Positions 50,325-61,267 of a stretch of 64,000 nucleotides of DNA are shown here, one piece after another. Position 1 is the stretch's first letter, and every line of letters begins with the position of its first letter. The position numbers and the translations under genes are program-made. Under the pieces are notes generated by a model, which was given only the letters and a program-made list of their open reading frames with translations, searched no databases and was not told the DNA's origin. The DNA is from Muribaculaceae bacterium (GTDB lineage: Bacteria; Bacteroidota; Bacteroidia; Bacteroidales; Muribaculaceae): NCBI GenBank assembly GCA_022484565.1, contig JAKVKZ010000003.1, forward strand, positions 24,873 to 88,872. The letters run 5' to 3'.

Positions 50325-52871
50325 TTATTTTTTGATGAAGCGTTTAACAACGATGCCATCAGAAGTCTGTGCCTTAAGGATGTAAGACCCAGCAGACAGG
50401 GAAGCCACGTTAAGGGAGACTTTGCTACCAGAAGCTGCCTGACTGATTACCTGAGCACCAGTGACTGAATAAACAGCTATATTGGAGATTGCCGCGCCAG
50501 CTTCTACGTTAAGAACGCTGGAAGCAGGAACAGGATAGATGCTGCAACTGCCGGCTGCAACCTTGCCTATCGAAGTAGCAATTCCACAGGTGAATACAAG
50601 CCCGTTGCCGATTTGATTATAGTTGGCATCAAAAACAGCAATTAGATACTTAGTTCCTTCAACGCCCTCGTTGAAAATTCCAGTGAAATCAATCACCTTA
50701 GTTTCGGCACTGTCAATTGTCACATTAACAGCATCCAGACCAGCCAATGCTGAGCCACCAGATTCAGGGAAAATGACAGGGGTAATGGCACCTGCATAAT
50801 AACCGCCAGTGTTGGTGATGGAAGCTTCAAGTCTCATCTGGTCCTTAGGAACGTTGTTTGTAGGGAAAGGCGGGAATGAGATAGGCGTGGTTAATGATAG
50901 AACTGCAGCAGCAGGAGTGTTAAGAACGGTAATGTTCTGGTCGCTGCTGATTACCTTTCCATCCTTGTCGAGAATACGAAGCACATAATTGCCGGCTGGA
51001 CTCGAAACGCTTTCCTTGAAGGTGATGGAAGTGGAAGAATTTTCAGGGATATCAACTAAATAAAAGCTAGAAGCGTAGGAAACTGTAGAGGAAACAGACT
51101 TGAGTGATGCATTTTTGGTAGGAGCCAAAGCCGGAGCATCAGATGTGACTGCATACAACTCATAATGAACGACATCCTTGTATTCGCAACCAGTATTGTT
51201 GATGGTAGCAGTGATTAACGAAGTTTTATTGCTGTAAACCTTAGTATCGGCTACAACAGATGATGTTGACAGAGCTGAAGGATTAGTCCCAACAATAGTG
51301 ACATTGTTACCTGAGACAGTGAGAGTGATGTAAGGAAGATATCCGATATGAACACGGCATTTGCGCCAATTAGTTTCTCCATCAATCTTAGCGCAGAAAT
51401 AGATTTTGTAGGTTCCGTCGGCAAGAGTTGTCGGGATTCTAAAATCAGTGGCCGTACCGACGCCACCACCGCTAAGCAGTATGTAGCTTCCATAATCATT
51501 AGATTTGTCAACAATCTGGCCATTAGAATCATAAAGAATTACGGCAATGCCAGATGTAGAGACATCGTTCAATCCACAATTTCTAATATACCAATTAACA
51601 GGAATAGTAGCGCCTTTTACGGCTTTGGTGGAATCGCAATATAAATAGTCCATGGCGAGCTGATAATCTATTACGGGATTTTCAGTAGCTTTCTGGATGC
51701 CGCAAGTTATGAATTGGTTAAAGTTGTAACCCGACATGGACCCCCCTATTCCTTGAGTCTCAGGGTCAAGAGCAGTGGAAAGGAAATAGCCGTTGCTCAA
51801 ACCGCCCCAGCCCCAATTGATATGATAGTAGTTGCCAGGAGCATATCCGTCGCAGACAAAAGCATGACCAGCACCTGAAGAAGTACTGCCTGAATAAAGA
51901 ATAGGACGCTTTGCATAGATTTCAGAATGAAGTATGCTGTCCCATTCTGCCTTGGAGTAGTAATCACGACACAATAACTTAATGCCGGCATCATAGCCAA
52001 AATATTTGGGAAGTGCAATGGCAGGCATGTAAGTGGTAGCACCGCTTTGACCGGAACCGTCGATGTTATACATCATGTCGAGGCTGATGCCACAATCACT
52101 CATCAGCTGAGCGACAGCTGACTTCTGGACATCGGTGGAAGTGGAATTGTAGATAGGCTCCATGTTAGCCCAATCGTAGGTGTGGTCGCTGAAAGTTGAG
52201 GAAAGCGCAACAGAATCAGTGGCACCGCTAGGGAGGAACTTATAACTGTGCGAGCCAGTGCCTTTGACTGGCCATTGGTGAAATCTCATGATCTGTGCCA
52301 TTGCAGTGGCAGCGCAACCAGTGTAATAATGGTCGGTGACAGTGGTACCGTTATTGTTGTAAGTACCTGAAGGGCACATATTGTTGAAAGGGGCGCCTTG
52401 ATTCCAGACTATATAATCGAGCAGAGCAGTGACTTTATCGGTGGTCCAGATGTATTTTGGATTGGCAGTACCAACAGCCTTTATTTCAGGATGATTGATG
52501 AGATACTGGATTTGGCGTTGGTATTCACCTAACCACCAACGCATGTTTACTGGCATGTTGTTGGGGTCGAACGAGCCGCTGTCGGTGTAACCGAGAACAG
52601 GGTAAGAACGGTCCTCAGCCGAAACGATGATATAGCCGTCGTTTTCGCCACGGTTGAAAACATAGAAACAATTGTCGCTTGACGCAGCGGCTTTTGCGGT
52701 GTAGGCGAGCGACATCGTGGAAGTGCGCGAATTGCTCATCAAACGAGAAGAGACGGCCTTTGCACCAAATGCAACGGCTTTTGTCATAGCCTCATTTTCG
52801 GAAATTTGGGCAGCGTTGATGCTAAAAGAAGCAACAAGGATAGCTGCAACAATGAGAAGAAAATGCTTCAT
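50325..52871 (-). CDS. C10 family (streptopain-like) cysteine peptidase with T9SS type A sorting domain, copy 1
   Basis: Cys region YYTGCAATAMAQIMRFHQWP; His region GHAFVCDGYAPGNYYHINWGWGG; T9SS CTD SIYPVPASSVLNVEAGA...SAGSYILKAQTSDGIVVKRFIKK. Confidence 0.93.
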   Translation of the reverse strand: MKHFLLIVAAILVASFSINAAQISENEAMTKAVAFGAKAVSSRLMSNSRTSTMSLAYTAKAAASSDNCFYVFNRGENDGYIIVSAEDRSYPVLGYTDSGSFDPNNMPVNMRWWLGEYQRQIQYLINHPEIKAVGTANPKYIWTTDKVTALLDYIVWNQGAPFNNMCPSGTYNNNGTTVTDHYYTGCAATAMAQIMRFHQWPVKGTGSHSYKFLPSGATDSVALSSTFSDHTYDWANMEPIYNSTSTDVQKSAVAQLMSDCGISLDMMYNIDGSGQSGATTYMPAIALPKYFGYDAGIKLLCRDYYSKAEWDSILHSEIYAKRPILYSGSTSSGAGHAFVCDGYAPGNYYHINWGWGGLSNGYFLSTALDPETQGIGGSMSGYNFNQFITCGIQKATENPVIDYQLAMDYLYCDSTKAVKGATIPVNWYIRNCGLNDVSTSGIAVILYDSNGQIVDKSNDYGSYILLSGGGVGTATDFRIPTTLADGTYKIYFCAKIDGETNWRKCRVHIGYLPYITLTVSGNNVTIVGTNPSALSTSSVVADTKVYSNKTSLITATINNTGCEYKDVVHYELYAVTSDAPALAPTKNASLKSVSSTVSYASSFYLVDIPENSSTSITFKESVSSPAGNYVLRILDKDGKVISSDQNITVLNTPAAAVLSLTTPISFPPFPTNNVPKDQMRLEASITNTGGYYAGAITPVIFPESGGSALAGLDAVNVTIDSAETKVIDFTGIFNEGVEGTKYLIAVFDANYNQIGNGLVFTCGIATSIGKVAAGSCSIYPVPASSVLNVEAGAAISNIAVYSVTGAQVISQAASGSKVSLNVASLSAGSYILKAQTSDGIVVKRFIKK

Positions 52872-52990
52872 AACAATAATAAATTTTATTTTTTGATTAG
52901 GGTATATTGTCAACAATTAAGTAAGTCTTACAAAGATAATGCGTACACGACGAATTTCCAAATTTTTGGGCGGGATTTTTCCAGAAAAGA

Positions 52991-53030
52991 GGCTGGCAAC
53001 CACATTTTTCAGAAAATGTGGCCGCCAGCC
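52991..53030 (-). terminator. Intrinsic terminator of the 53055 C10 peptidase gene
   Basis: GGCTGGCaaCCACATTTT-tcag-AAAATGTGGccGCCAGCC. Confidence 0.82.
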
Positions 53031-53054
53031 AGCTATAAATACGTTAAAATAATG

Positions 53055-55613
53055 CTATTTCTTGACAAAGCGCTTAACGACGGTGCCAGCAGCAGTCTGC
53101 GCCTTGAGAATGTAGGAGCCGGCAGGGAGAGCAGCAATGTTGAGAGCGACATCGTTGCCGTCAACAGCAGCGTTGATGACCTGAGCACCAGTGACTGAAT
53201 AAACGGTGACATTGCTGATAGCAGCACCAGCCTCGACATTGAGGACATCGACGGCAGGAACAGGATACACCTTGAATCCCTCGGCAGCCACATTGCTTAC
53301 GGAAGTAGGGGTGGTAAGCGTGAAAGTAATCTGTGCTTTGTTGGAAGGGGTGAGCCAAGCAGCACCTGTGACATCACGCAGATAAAGCACATAGCTTGTG
53401 CCTGATATGCCTGCTGCGAAGTTACCGGTGAAATTGAGAGTATCGGTTTCATTGGCATCAATCATGAGAACCTGAGGGTCAATTGCCGTAAGGGAAGTCC
53501 CCATTGAAGTATTGAAAATGTAACCGTTGATTGTGCCGGAATAGTAACCGCCAGTGTTAGTGATGACAGCCTGAAGTTTCAAGTGGTCCTTAGGAACAAT
53601 GTTATTTGGATAATCAGGGAAGGAAGTAGCTGTGACTGCAAGGGCAGCAGCAGCCGGGGCAGCATTGACAGTGACATTAACATCGGAGCTGATGGCGTTG
53701 CCATTGGCATCGGTGATGCGCAGGACATAATTGCCGGCAGCTGCAGTGATGGTCTCCTTGAAGGTGACATCCTGCGAAGAGCCTTTATCAAGGCTGATAA
53801 CATAAGGGTCGGAAGTGAACGAAGCAGTGGAAGAGATGCTCTTTACACTTATACCCTTGGTAGCGGTCAACTCAGGTGCGGCACCGGTGACAGCAAAGAG
53901 CTTGAGATAAATGGCTCCATTGTAGCTATCGCCAATATTAGTGACGGTGGTGGTGATAGATGAACGCTTGTTGTAGTAGAGTTTGGTGTTCTGCTTGATA
54001 TTGTTGGCAGCGAGAGCATAAGCGACCTTAGTGGAATAGATGTTGCTGTCGTTACGGACAGTCAAGGTTATATAACGGGCCATAGTGTTAGGCATCCTGA
54101 TATTGTGCCAAACGTTTGACGCATCCATATATTGGAAATATAGATGATATTCTCCAGCCGCTAAATCCGAGGGAGCGGTGTAGTTAGCGGTAGCGCCTGA
54201 TATTTTATAGCTCATGCTGCCTTTATACATTGTTACCGTCGGAGCTGAAAGAGTGGTGCCCGCATAAATATAATTATCCACTTCTGCTCCCTGAGAATTG
54301 AAAAGACGGAAGCCCAAATAAGTGCATGTCAAGTCGTTTCCTATACTTTGATTGGATATTTGCCAAGGGATGCTGACAGCAGAACCTTTGACCACAGCAG
54401 TGTCAAGAGCTAAACCTTTATAGCGCAAGATTTCATATTGCAGGACAGGAGAAGCAGTAGCCGGCTGTATTCCGACAGTGATTGTCTGGCCATAATTAAA
54501 ACCAGAAGTGGAGCCTCCTATGCCCTGAAGTGGAGGTGTGAGGGCCGTGGTGAGGAAATAACCGTTGCTCATACCGCTCCAGCCCCAATTGATGTGATAG
54601 TAGCCATCTGGAGTGTATCCGTCGAGCACAAAAGCATGACCTGCTTTAGAACCAGTTGCGCCAAAATAGAGGACAGGGCGTTTGGCATAAACTTCAGCAT
54701 GGAGAATGCTGTCCCACTCGGAAATGGAATAGTAATCACGCTGCTTCCAGGAGATTCCCTTGTCGTAACCGAAATTGGTGGTAAGAGCTATAGGAGTGGA
54801 AAAACCTGAAGCAGAACTTTGGCCGTCGCTAGTGGAACCGTAATCCATGTTGACAGCATAGCCGCAATCCTTTACCAGCAAGGCAACGGCAGCCTTCTGC
54901 GCAGTGGTGGCGTTGGCGGTGTAAATAGGAAGCATGTTAGCCCAATCGTAAGTGTGGTCGCTGAAAGTTGAAGAGAGTGACAATGTATGGGTTTTGGAAG
55001 TGTAGCTTGTGCTGCCCGTGCCAGTGACTGGGCATTTGTGGAAGTACATCACTTGTGCCATGGCGGTGGCAACGCAGCCAGTGTAAGCCTTAGTAGTTCC
55101 TGTATAGACAGGGCAATCATCGTTGAATGGGCTGTTCTGGTCCCAAACGGTGGTGTCGAGGAGGGCAGTCACCTTTTCCTTAGTCCAAACACATTTTGGA
55201 ATAGCAGAACCAGCAGCTTTCAATTCAGGATGATCGATGAGATACTGAATTTCACGTTGGTATTCGCTGAACCACCAGCGCATATTTTCCGGCATATTGT
55301 TATAGTCGAACGAGCCGCTGTCGGCGTAGCCAAGAATGGAGTTTGCGCGGCTGTCGGCAGAAACAATGATATAACCGTCGTTTTCGCCACGGTTAAAAAC
55401 GTAGAAGCAGTTGTCACTTGCAGTGGCAGCTTTAGCTGTGTAGGCAAGCGTCATCGCAGAGGATGTACGCGCAGTACTCATCAAACGGGAAGAAACGGCC
55501 TTGGCGCCAAAAGCAGAAGCCCGAGCCATAGCTTCGTTTTCAGAGATTTGAGCTGCGTAAACGTTGGATGAAACAACAAACAACGCGACAGCAATCAAGA
55601 AGAAATGCTTCAT
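53055..55613 (-). CDS. C10 family (streptopain-like) cysteine peptidase with T9SS type A sorting domain, copy 2
   Basis: AYTGCVATAMAQVMYFHKCP; GHAFVLDGYTPDGYYHINWGWSG; CTD KVYPVPAVDVLNVEAGAAISNVTVYSVTGAQV...KRFVKK. Confidence 0.93.
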   Translation of the reverse strand: MKHFFLIAVALFVVSSNVYAAQISENEAMARASAFGAKAVSSRLMSTARTSSAMTLAYTAKAATASDNCFYVFNRGENDGYIIVSADSRANSILGYADSGSFDYNNMPENMRWWFSEYQREIQYLIDHPELKAAGSAIPKCVWTKEKVTALLDTTVWDQNSPFNDDCPVYTGTTKAYTGCVATAMAQVMYFHKCPVTGTGSTSYTSKTHTLSLSSTFSDHTYDWANMLPIYTANATTAQKAAVALLVKDCGYAVNMDYGSTSDGQSSASGFSTPIALTTNFGYDKGISWKQRDYYSISEWDSILHAEVYAKRPVLYFGATGSKAGHAFVLDGYTPDGYYHINWGWSGMSNGYFLTTALTPPLQGIGGSTSGFNYGQTITVGIQPATASPVLQYEILRYKGLALDTAVVKGSAVSIPWQISNQSIGNDLTCTYLGFRLFNSQGAEVDNYIYAGTTLSAPTVTMYKGSMSYKISGATANYTAPSDLAAGEYHLYFQYMDASNVWHNIRMPNTMARYITLTVRNDSNIYSTKVAYALAANNIKQNTKLYYNKRSSITTTVTNIGDSYNGAIYLKLFAVTGAAPELTATKGISVKSISSTASFTSDPYVISLDKGSSQDVTFKETITAAAGNYVLRITDANGNAISSDVNVTVNAAPAAAALAVTATSFPDYPNNIVPKDHLKLQAVITNTGGYYSGTINGYIFNTSMGTSLTAIDPQVLMIDANETDTLNFTGNFAAGISGTSYVLYLRDVTGAAWLTPSNKAQITFTLTTPTSVSNVAAEGFKVYPVPAVDVLNVEAGAAISNVTVYSVTGAQVINAAVDGNDVALNIAALPAGSYILKAQTAAGTVVKRFVKK

Positions 55614-55867
55614 AATAGTAAAAATAAAGGTTTATTAATTAGGGAGAAATTTTTTATAATTCACTTTATCAAAGATACAACATAATTTCATATAATCCAA
55701 ATAATCAGCTACATTTTATCAGAAAAAGCCGAATTTAATTTAAAAATCATCAAAAAGAGCACATATTTTTATACGAAACGCAAATGAAAAAATGAGAAAG
55801 ACAGAGCAAAAATGAGTGCTATTGCATTTTTTTGTAACTTTGCCGAGAAATAACAAAGGAGACAATT

Positions 55868-57109
55868 ATGCTTAACGATACATTCATAGCAGTGAAAGCC
55901 GCATCACGGCAGTTGAACCTTGTGAGCGACACCAAAATAAACAAAGTGCTGCGTCATGTGGCTGACACAATAGACGCATCGCAACAAACTTTGCTTGCCG
56001 CCAACAGTGAAGACCTTGACCGCATGAGCAAGGACGACCCAAAATACGACAGGCTGAAACTTACCGCCGAACGCCTTACAGGAATAGCCAGCGACATGAG
56101 GCGAGTGGCAGAACTGGAATCACCGCTCAACAAAGTGTTAAGCACCATGACGCGCCCAAACGGAATGACAATAAAGAAAGTGAGCGTGCCATTCGGGGTG
56201 ATAGGAATAATCTACGAGGCAAGGCCGAATGTGACTTTCGACGTGTTCTCGCTGTGCCTGAAAAGCGGCAATGCCGTGATAATGAAAGGCAGTGCCGACG
56301 CAGATTGCTCCAACTGCGCAATACTTGAGCTAATCCACAAAGTCCTAATAGAAGAAGGACTTGACGAAAATACAGCAACTCTGCTTCCAGCTACACATGA
56401 AGCCGCAGCAGAAATGATGAATGCGGTGGGCTATATCGACCTGATAATTCCACGTGGAGGCAGCGGACTGATACATTTTGTACGTGACCATTCCAAAGTG
56501 CCGGTGATTGAAACCGGAGCAGGAATATGCCACACATATTTCCACACATCGGGAGATATTGAGAAGGGCAAGGCAATCATATTCAACGCAAAGACAAGGC
56601 GCGTGAGCGTGTGCAACGCAATGGACTCGCTGCTGATTGACCGCAGCCGCATAGCTGACCTGCAAGCACTTGTGGCACCGCTTGCCACGAAGAATGTGAT
56701 AATCTACGCCGACGATGAGGCATATAAAGCACTTGAAGGCAAATATCCGCTGATAGAACATGCCACAGAAGAAAACTGGGGCACAGAATATTTAGACTAT
56801 AAAATGTCGCTGCATGTGGTGGCAAATTTGGACGAGGCATTGGCTCACATAGCAAAATACTCATCGAAACACAGCGAATGCATAGTGACAGAAGACAAGG
56901 CCGCAAGCGAAAGATTCGAGAAAGAAGTTGATGCTGCGTGTGTGTATACAAATGTGTCAACGGCATTCACCGACGGCGGACAGTTCGGATTCGGGGCAGA
57001 AATAGGAATATCGACGCAAAAACTTCACGCCCGCGGACCGATGGCACTGCCGGAAATCACAACATACAAGTACCTGATAGAAGGCGAAGGTCAGACGAGA
57101 AACGGCTAA
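55868..57109 (+). CDS. proA: Glutamate-5-semialdehyde dehydrogenase
   Basis: [90 protein letters not shown]. Confidence 0.97.
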   Translation: MLNDTFIAVKAASRQLNLVSDTKINKVLRHVADTIDASQQTLLAANSEDLDRMSKDDPKYDRLKLTAERLTGIASDMRRVAELESPLNKVLSTMTRPNGMTIKKVSVPFGVIGIIYEARPNVTFDVFSLCLKSGNAVIMKGSADADCSNCAILELIHKVLIEEGLDENTATLLPATHEAAAEMMNAVGYIDLIIPRGGSGLIHFVRDHSKVPVIETGAGICHTYFHTSGDIEKGKAIIFNAKTRRVSVCNAMDSLLIDRSRIADLQALVAPLATKNVIIYADDEAYKALEGKYPLIEHATEENWGTEYLDYKMSLHVVANLDEALAHIAKYSSKHSECIVTEDKAASERFEKEVDAACVYTNVSTAFTDGGQFGFGAEIGISTQKLHARGPMALPEITTYKYLIEGEGQTRNG

Positions 57110-57663
57110 AAGAGCACGCCAGCTCCAACCGAAATACTGATTTCATTGCGCATGAAATCCTGATAGTTCCGCTTGCCACGTAGAGATTTGGAGAAATAAA
57201 GATGAGTGACAAACTTATCCAATCCATTTTTGTCCTTTTCACGGTAATATTGAAGAACGGCTAAATTAGCTTTGCTGTCCTGCCAAAGCAGCCGAACAGA
57301 CTTGCTGCCAGTGTCAACCCTTAAAGGTTCACCGAAAAGGTCAGTAAGACGGGATTTGACCGCATTGAATGCAGCAGAATCGTTAACAGCAGAAGATGCC
57401 AAATAGCTTTCGCCACAGAATTTACCTTTATAAAAGTCCATTACGGCGAAATCCCAATCCATTGAAAGGCAACGTGCAGGAGAATAGCTGATTTTAGCGG
57501 AATCGCCCACGACAGAGTCGGTCAGAATCCTGATTGACGGCTTGGCATCAGCAAGACTTTTGCGACAAACATCTATTTTAGTGCCATAACGGCAACCATC
57601 CGTTTTGCCGAGCGAAGGAAGCAGTGCCAAAGCCAAAGATAGAATGAGCAGAAAGTGGTGCAT
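57106..57663 (-). CDS. Exported hypothetical protein
   Basis: Signal peptide [19 protein letters not shown]; lies between proA and proB. Confidence 0.6.
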   Translation of the reverse strand: MHHFLLILSLALALLPSLGKTDGCRYGTKIDVCRKSLADAKPSIRILTDSVVGDSAKISYSPARCLSMDWDFAVMDFYKGKFCGESYLASSAVNDSAAFNAVKSRLTDLFGEPLRVDTGSKSVRLLWQDSKANLAVLQYYREKDKNGLDKFVTHLYFSKSLRGKRNYQDFMRNEISISVGAGVLF

Positions 57664-57667
57664 CAGG

Positions 57668-58759
57668 CTAATCCATGTAAAGATAATTGTAATGAATAAT
57701 CGGCTTTCCGCCCTGCTGACCAGCTACCTCAGCAGCGTGACGGCTGTCGACGGCAGCACGGCCCACACCGATAGGAGAGCCATCAGGGGCAATGATGCGC
57801 ACAATATCGCCCTTTTCAAAATCACCGACAACCTTAGTGACCCCAACAGGCAACAGACTGACAGGAGAAGGAGAAAGCAGCACTTTATAGACACATTCAT
57901 TGATGTGAATCTCACCTTTGGCAAAATCCTCGCTGTGGGCAATCCATTTTTTGACACCAGAAACAGGATGAGAACTTGGCTTGAACAAGGTGAAAGGCAC
58001 TTCGCGCCTGCCTGAAAGCACATCGAGCAGAATGTCGTCGCGCTTGCCATTTGCTATGAATACTGCGATACCCTCGTTGGCGAGTTTACGTGAGACAGCA
58101 TATTTAGTGGCCATACCGCCGCGCCCGAAAGAAGATTTCTGTGGCTGGACGAATGATTCAGCCTTGATGCGGCTGGTGGCGGAGATTTCAGGAATCAGGC
58201 GAGAAGCCGAGTCGGCAGGATTACCGTCGAAAACGCCATCAATGTTGCTGAGGATAATAAGAGCCTGAGCATCCATCATGGAAGCGATAAGGCCTGAAAG
58301 TTCATCATTATCAGTGAACATAAGTTCAGTGACAGAAATGGTGTCGTTCTCGTTGATTACAGGAATTACACCCTGATTCAGCATCACATCCATGCAATGC
58401 TTTTGGTTGAGATACGACTCGCGAGTGGCAAAATTCTCCTTAGTAGTGAGAATTTGGCCGCAGACTATGCCGTGATCGCGGAAAAACTCATAATAACGGT
58501 TGATGAGTTTAGCCTGTCCGACAGCCGAATAAAGCTGACGCTGCGACACGCTGTCCAAGTGGCGTGATACCAAGCCCTTCATCTCACTTCTGCCGGAAGC
58601 GACAGCACCTGAAGTGACCATAATCACTTCGATGCCCGAAGCGTGAAGAGAAGTGATTTGGTCAACAAGCGCAGAAATGCGAGTAATGTCGAGAGTGCCA
58701 TCGGCACGGGCAAGCACATTACTGCCAATTTTCACAACAATCCGTTTGAACTCATTCAT
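57668..58759 (-). CDS. proB: Glutamate 5-kinase with PUA domain
   Basis: RIVVKIGSNVLARADG; VMVTSGAVASGR; NENDTISVTELMFTDNDELSGLIASMMDAQALIILSNIDGVFDGNP; start trimmed to MNEFKR. Confidence 0.96.
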   Translation of the reverse strand: MNEFKRIVVKIGSNVLARADGTLDITRISALVDQITSLHASGIEVIMVTSGAVASGRSEMKGLVSRHLDSVSQRQLYSAVGQAKLINRYYEFFRDHGIVCGQILTTKENFATRESYLNQKHCMDVMLNQGVIPVINENDTISVTELMFTDNDELSGLIASMMDAQALIILSNIDGVFDGNPADSASRLIPEISATSRIKAESFVQPQKSSFGRGGMATKYAVSRKLANEGIAVFIANGKRDDILLDVLSGRREVPFTLFKPSSHPVSGVKKWIAHSEDFAKGEIHINECVYKVLLSPSPVSLLPVGVTKVVGDFEKGDIVRIIAPDGSPIGVGRAAVDSRHAAEVAGQQGGKPIIHYNYLYMD

Positions 58760-58801
58760 CAGTGCAAATATAACTTTTCTATACAAAAAAGAGTAGACTA
58801 A

Positions 58802-59530
58802 TTACTTCTCGTCGAGAGGAATAGTCTTTATTGAACCAAGTTTGAACTTCTTAATCTTACTTGGGGTGCCGCGATAGTAGATTTTACCAGTACCGAGGCC
58901 CTTTACAGAAAGCACGCCGCCATTGACACAGCAACCGATAGCGCCAGTGCCGGTGAGACTGCAATTCACGTCGGTGGCTTCGAGTTTGTCGGCCTGCACC
59001 TCGCCAGTGCCCATGTTACCCAGAGATGCTTTTTTGCATTTGCCGTTGACAATAATCAAGCCCTTGCCGGTGATGATTTTTGCCTCGACTTCAGTGGCAT
59101 TCAATCCATTTGCGATAATCTTGCCATTGTCGGTAAGCTTTAATTTAACGGAAGGGGCAGGAGCGATGTTGAGAATCCTCAAAACGCTGTCGGATTCATT
59201 AGAGGCCTCCTGCAAAAAAGTGGAGTAAACATGAACTGAAGGCATACCAGGAGTGTTGACCGCATCAGTGGCAACACGGACAGAAAGTTTACCGTGTCCA
59301 TTGTTATCAATCAGCAGATGCTTGGCCATGTCGTCGGAACAAAAGAACACAGCCAAACCTGCAGAATCAGGATTGCAACTATAGGTGACACTTATATTGT
59401 CAACTACCGACAAGCTTTTGAATTCGCCAACTTTAAGTTCGTGGCGACCAGCCTGTACTTGAGCATTTGCTACAAAAGACAGCAGCAAGGACAAAGCTAA
59501 GAAAATCAAATTGTGCTTAATCATTTCCAT
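58802..59530 (-). CDS. DUF2807-type (GIN domain) exported protein
   Basis: Signal peptide; beta-solenoid-like pattern GLNATEVEAKIITGKGLIIVNGKCKKASLGNMGTGEVQADKLEATDVNCSLTGTGAI. Confidence 0.75.
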   Translation of the reverse strand: MEMIKHNLIFLALSLLLSFVANAQVQAGRHELKVGEFKSLSVVDNISVTYSCNPDSAGLAVFFCSDDMAKHLLIDNNGHGKLSVRVATDAVNTPGMPSVHVYSTFLQEASNESDSVLRILNIAPAPSVKLKLTDNGKIIANGLNATEVEAKIITGKGLIIVNGKCKKASLGNMGTGEVQADKLEATDVNCSLTGTGAIGCCVNGGVLSVKGLGTGKIYYRGTPSKIKKFKLGSIKTIPLDEK

Positions 59531-59537
59531 AAAAGAT

Positions 59538-60524
59538 TTAATTGTTATTTAAAATGTCACGTTCAATATGATTCAAAATTTCATCAAGTTCAGCGTAAGT
59601 GTCAGCACGGAGCATTGCAATGCGGGTCTCACGGAAATTAGGGATGCCCTTCAGCAAAGGAGTGGCAGCAAGATGACGGCGAATGTGAAGGATTCCGCGA
59701 TGCTCATCAATATTGTCGATGCTCTCGCGAATCTGACGGCGGAGGAGCGACATCTTTTCGGAATCAGAGATAACCAATTTTTCGCCCGTGCGCATGAAGT
59801 GCTTCATTTCTCGGAAAATCCAAGGTGCACCGATAGACGCACGTCCAATCATGATGCCATCAACGCCAAACCGATTAAAATTATCCACGAGAATTTCAGG
59901 AGAAGTGACATCGCCGTTGCCTATAATTGGAATGGTCATCCGCTGATTATTCTTGACCTCGCCAATCAAGGTCCAATCAGCTTCGCCAGTGTACATTTGA
60001 CTTCGGGTGCGTCCATGAATTGTAAGAGCCTTGATTCCGCAATCCTGAAGCTGCTCGGCAAGAGTGACGATAATCTTGTTCTCGCAATCCCAACCAAGAC
60101 GAGTTTTGGCAGTGACAGGTACATTAACAGCATCGACCACGGCGCGGGTCATGGCAAGCATTTTGGGGATGTCGCGGAGCATACCAGCTCCCGCTCCCTT
60201 GGAAGCCACTTTCTTGACAGGACAGCCGAAATTCAGGTCAATCACATCAGGATGCACCTGCTCAGCCATTTTAGCCGCCTCAACTACAGGCTCAATCTCC
60301 TTTCCATAGATTTGGATGGCAGCAGGACGTTCAGCAGGGTTAATCTGCATTTTCCGCACAGTGGCGCTGATGTTGCGAATCAGAGCATCGGCCGACACAA
60401 ATTCCGTGTAAACCATGTCAGCACCCTGCTCCTTGCAAATCAAGCGGAAAGAAGGGTCAGTAACATCCTCCATAGGCGCAAGCATCACGGGGCGGTTGCC
60501 CAAGTCAATTTCTCCGATTTTCAT
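59538..60524 (-). CDS. dusB: tRNA-dihydrouridine synthase (DusB-type)
   Basis: VMLAPMEDVTDPSFR; IDLNFGCPVKKVASKGAGAGMLRD; LTIHGRTRSQMYTGEADW; GNGDVTSPE; start trimmed to MKIGEIDL. Confidence 0.94.
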   Translation of the reverse strand: MKIGEIDLGNRPVMLAPMEDVTDPSFRLICKEQGADMVYTEFVSADALIRNISATVRKMQINPAERPAAIQIYGKEIEPVVEAAKMAEQVHPDVIDLNFGCPVKKVASKGAGAGMLRDIPKMLAMTRAVVDAVNVPVTAKTRLGWDCENKIIVTLAEQLQDCGIKALTIHGRTRSQMYTGEADWTLIGEVKNNQRMTIPIIGNGDVTSPEILVDNFNRFGVDGIMIGRASIGAPWIFREMKHFMRTGEKLVISDSEKMSLLRRQIRESIDNIDEHRGILHIRRHLAATPLLKGIPNFRETRIAMLRADTYAELDEILNHIERDILNNN

Positions 60525-60689
60525 ATTCAAGACCAAATTACACACGAAGATACAACTATTTTTCTGATTTCAATAAATCTATTTGACTTATAGAATAATT
60601 AATGCGCTTTATGGACTAATACAGCGCAAAAACGGCAAAAAAGCAGTAACGGAAATGACCGAATGTGACGTGTGATTTTCGTGGAGATT

Positions 60690-61043
60690 CTGCCAATGGG
60701 CTTGGACGGGGTAAAGTGCCTGTAACTTGCTGATTAATGATGCGTTGCAAAGGTGTCCAATTTATTTTTCCCGGTGTTTGCCCCCATGATTTCGCCAAAA
60801 GCAGTATTCCTATAGATTCCCGATACCTATGAAAAAAACTTGCAGAATGGTGTCTGAACACCCAAAACGCCCGTAACGCACTGAACCGTAAATAGCTGCA
60901 AGGGTGTCCACGGTTAGGCGCTGCACACAAGTGTCAAGATTTTCGCCTAAAATTAAGACTGAAAAACATAGGCAAAAGGCGTTGAAGAAATTTAACCGAA
61001 ATATTGACCTGCGACAATGCCGGCAACATATCAAGGAACTATG
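60690..61043 (-). repeat. Dispersed intergenic repeat family, copy D
   Basis: Reverse complement closely matches copy B; includes inverted GAACACCC...GGGTGTCC; distal CATAGTTCCTTGA resembles copy A CATAGTTCTTTGA. Confidence 0.88.
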
Positions 61044-61186
61044 ATTGGATAAAATATGGACAAAATAAGAATAAACTGTCAGCAACAGTCAAGGAAAAAA
61101 GAAAAGTGAAAATGGGATTTTATATTGGGAATTGTAAAAATTGTGATTATTCAAGGAATATTAGGCAGAAAAAAGTCAATATTTTA

Positions 61187-61215
61187 TTGATTAAAATAGA
61201 GAATTGTTATCTTTG
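61187..61215 (+). promoter_or_regulatory. Promoter: TTG - N18 - TATCTTTG upstream of the TIR operon
   Basis: -33-like TTG at 61187-61189 and -7 TATCTTTG at 61208-61215; 53 nt before the ATG. Confidence 0.6.
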
Positions 61216-61267
61216 CAATTAATAAATCAGTGATTGCTGATACCGAACTCAATTAACACTAAAACAC

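Noticed and set aside
59568-60593. 341-aa + strand ORF opposite dusB
   Set aside because: Antisense shadow of a clear Dus family gene.
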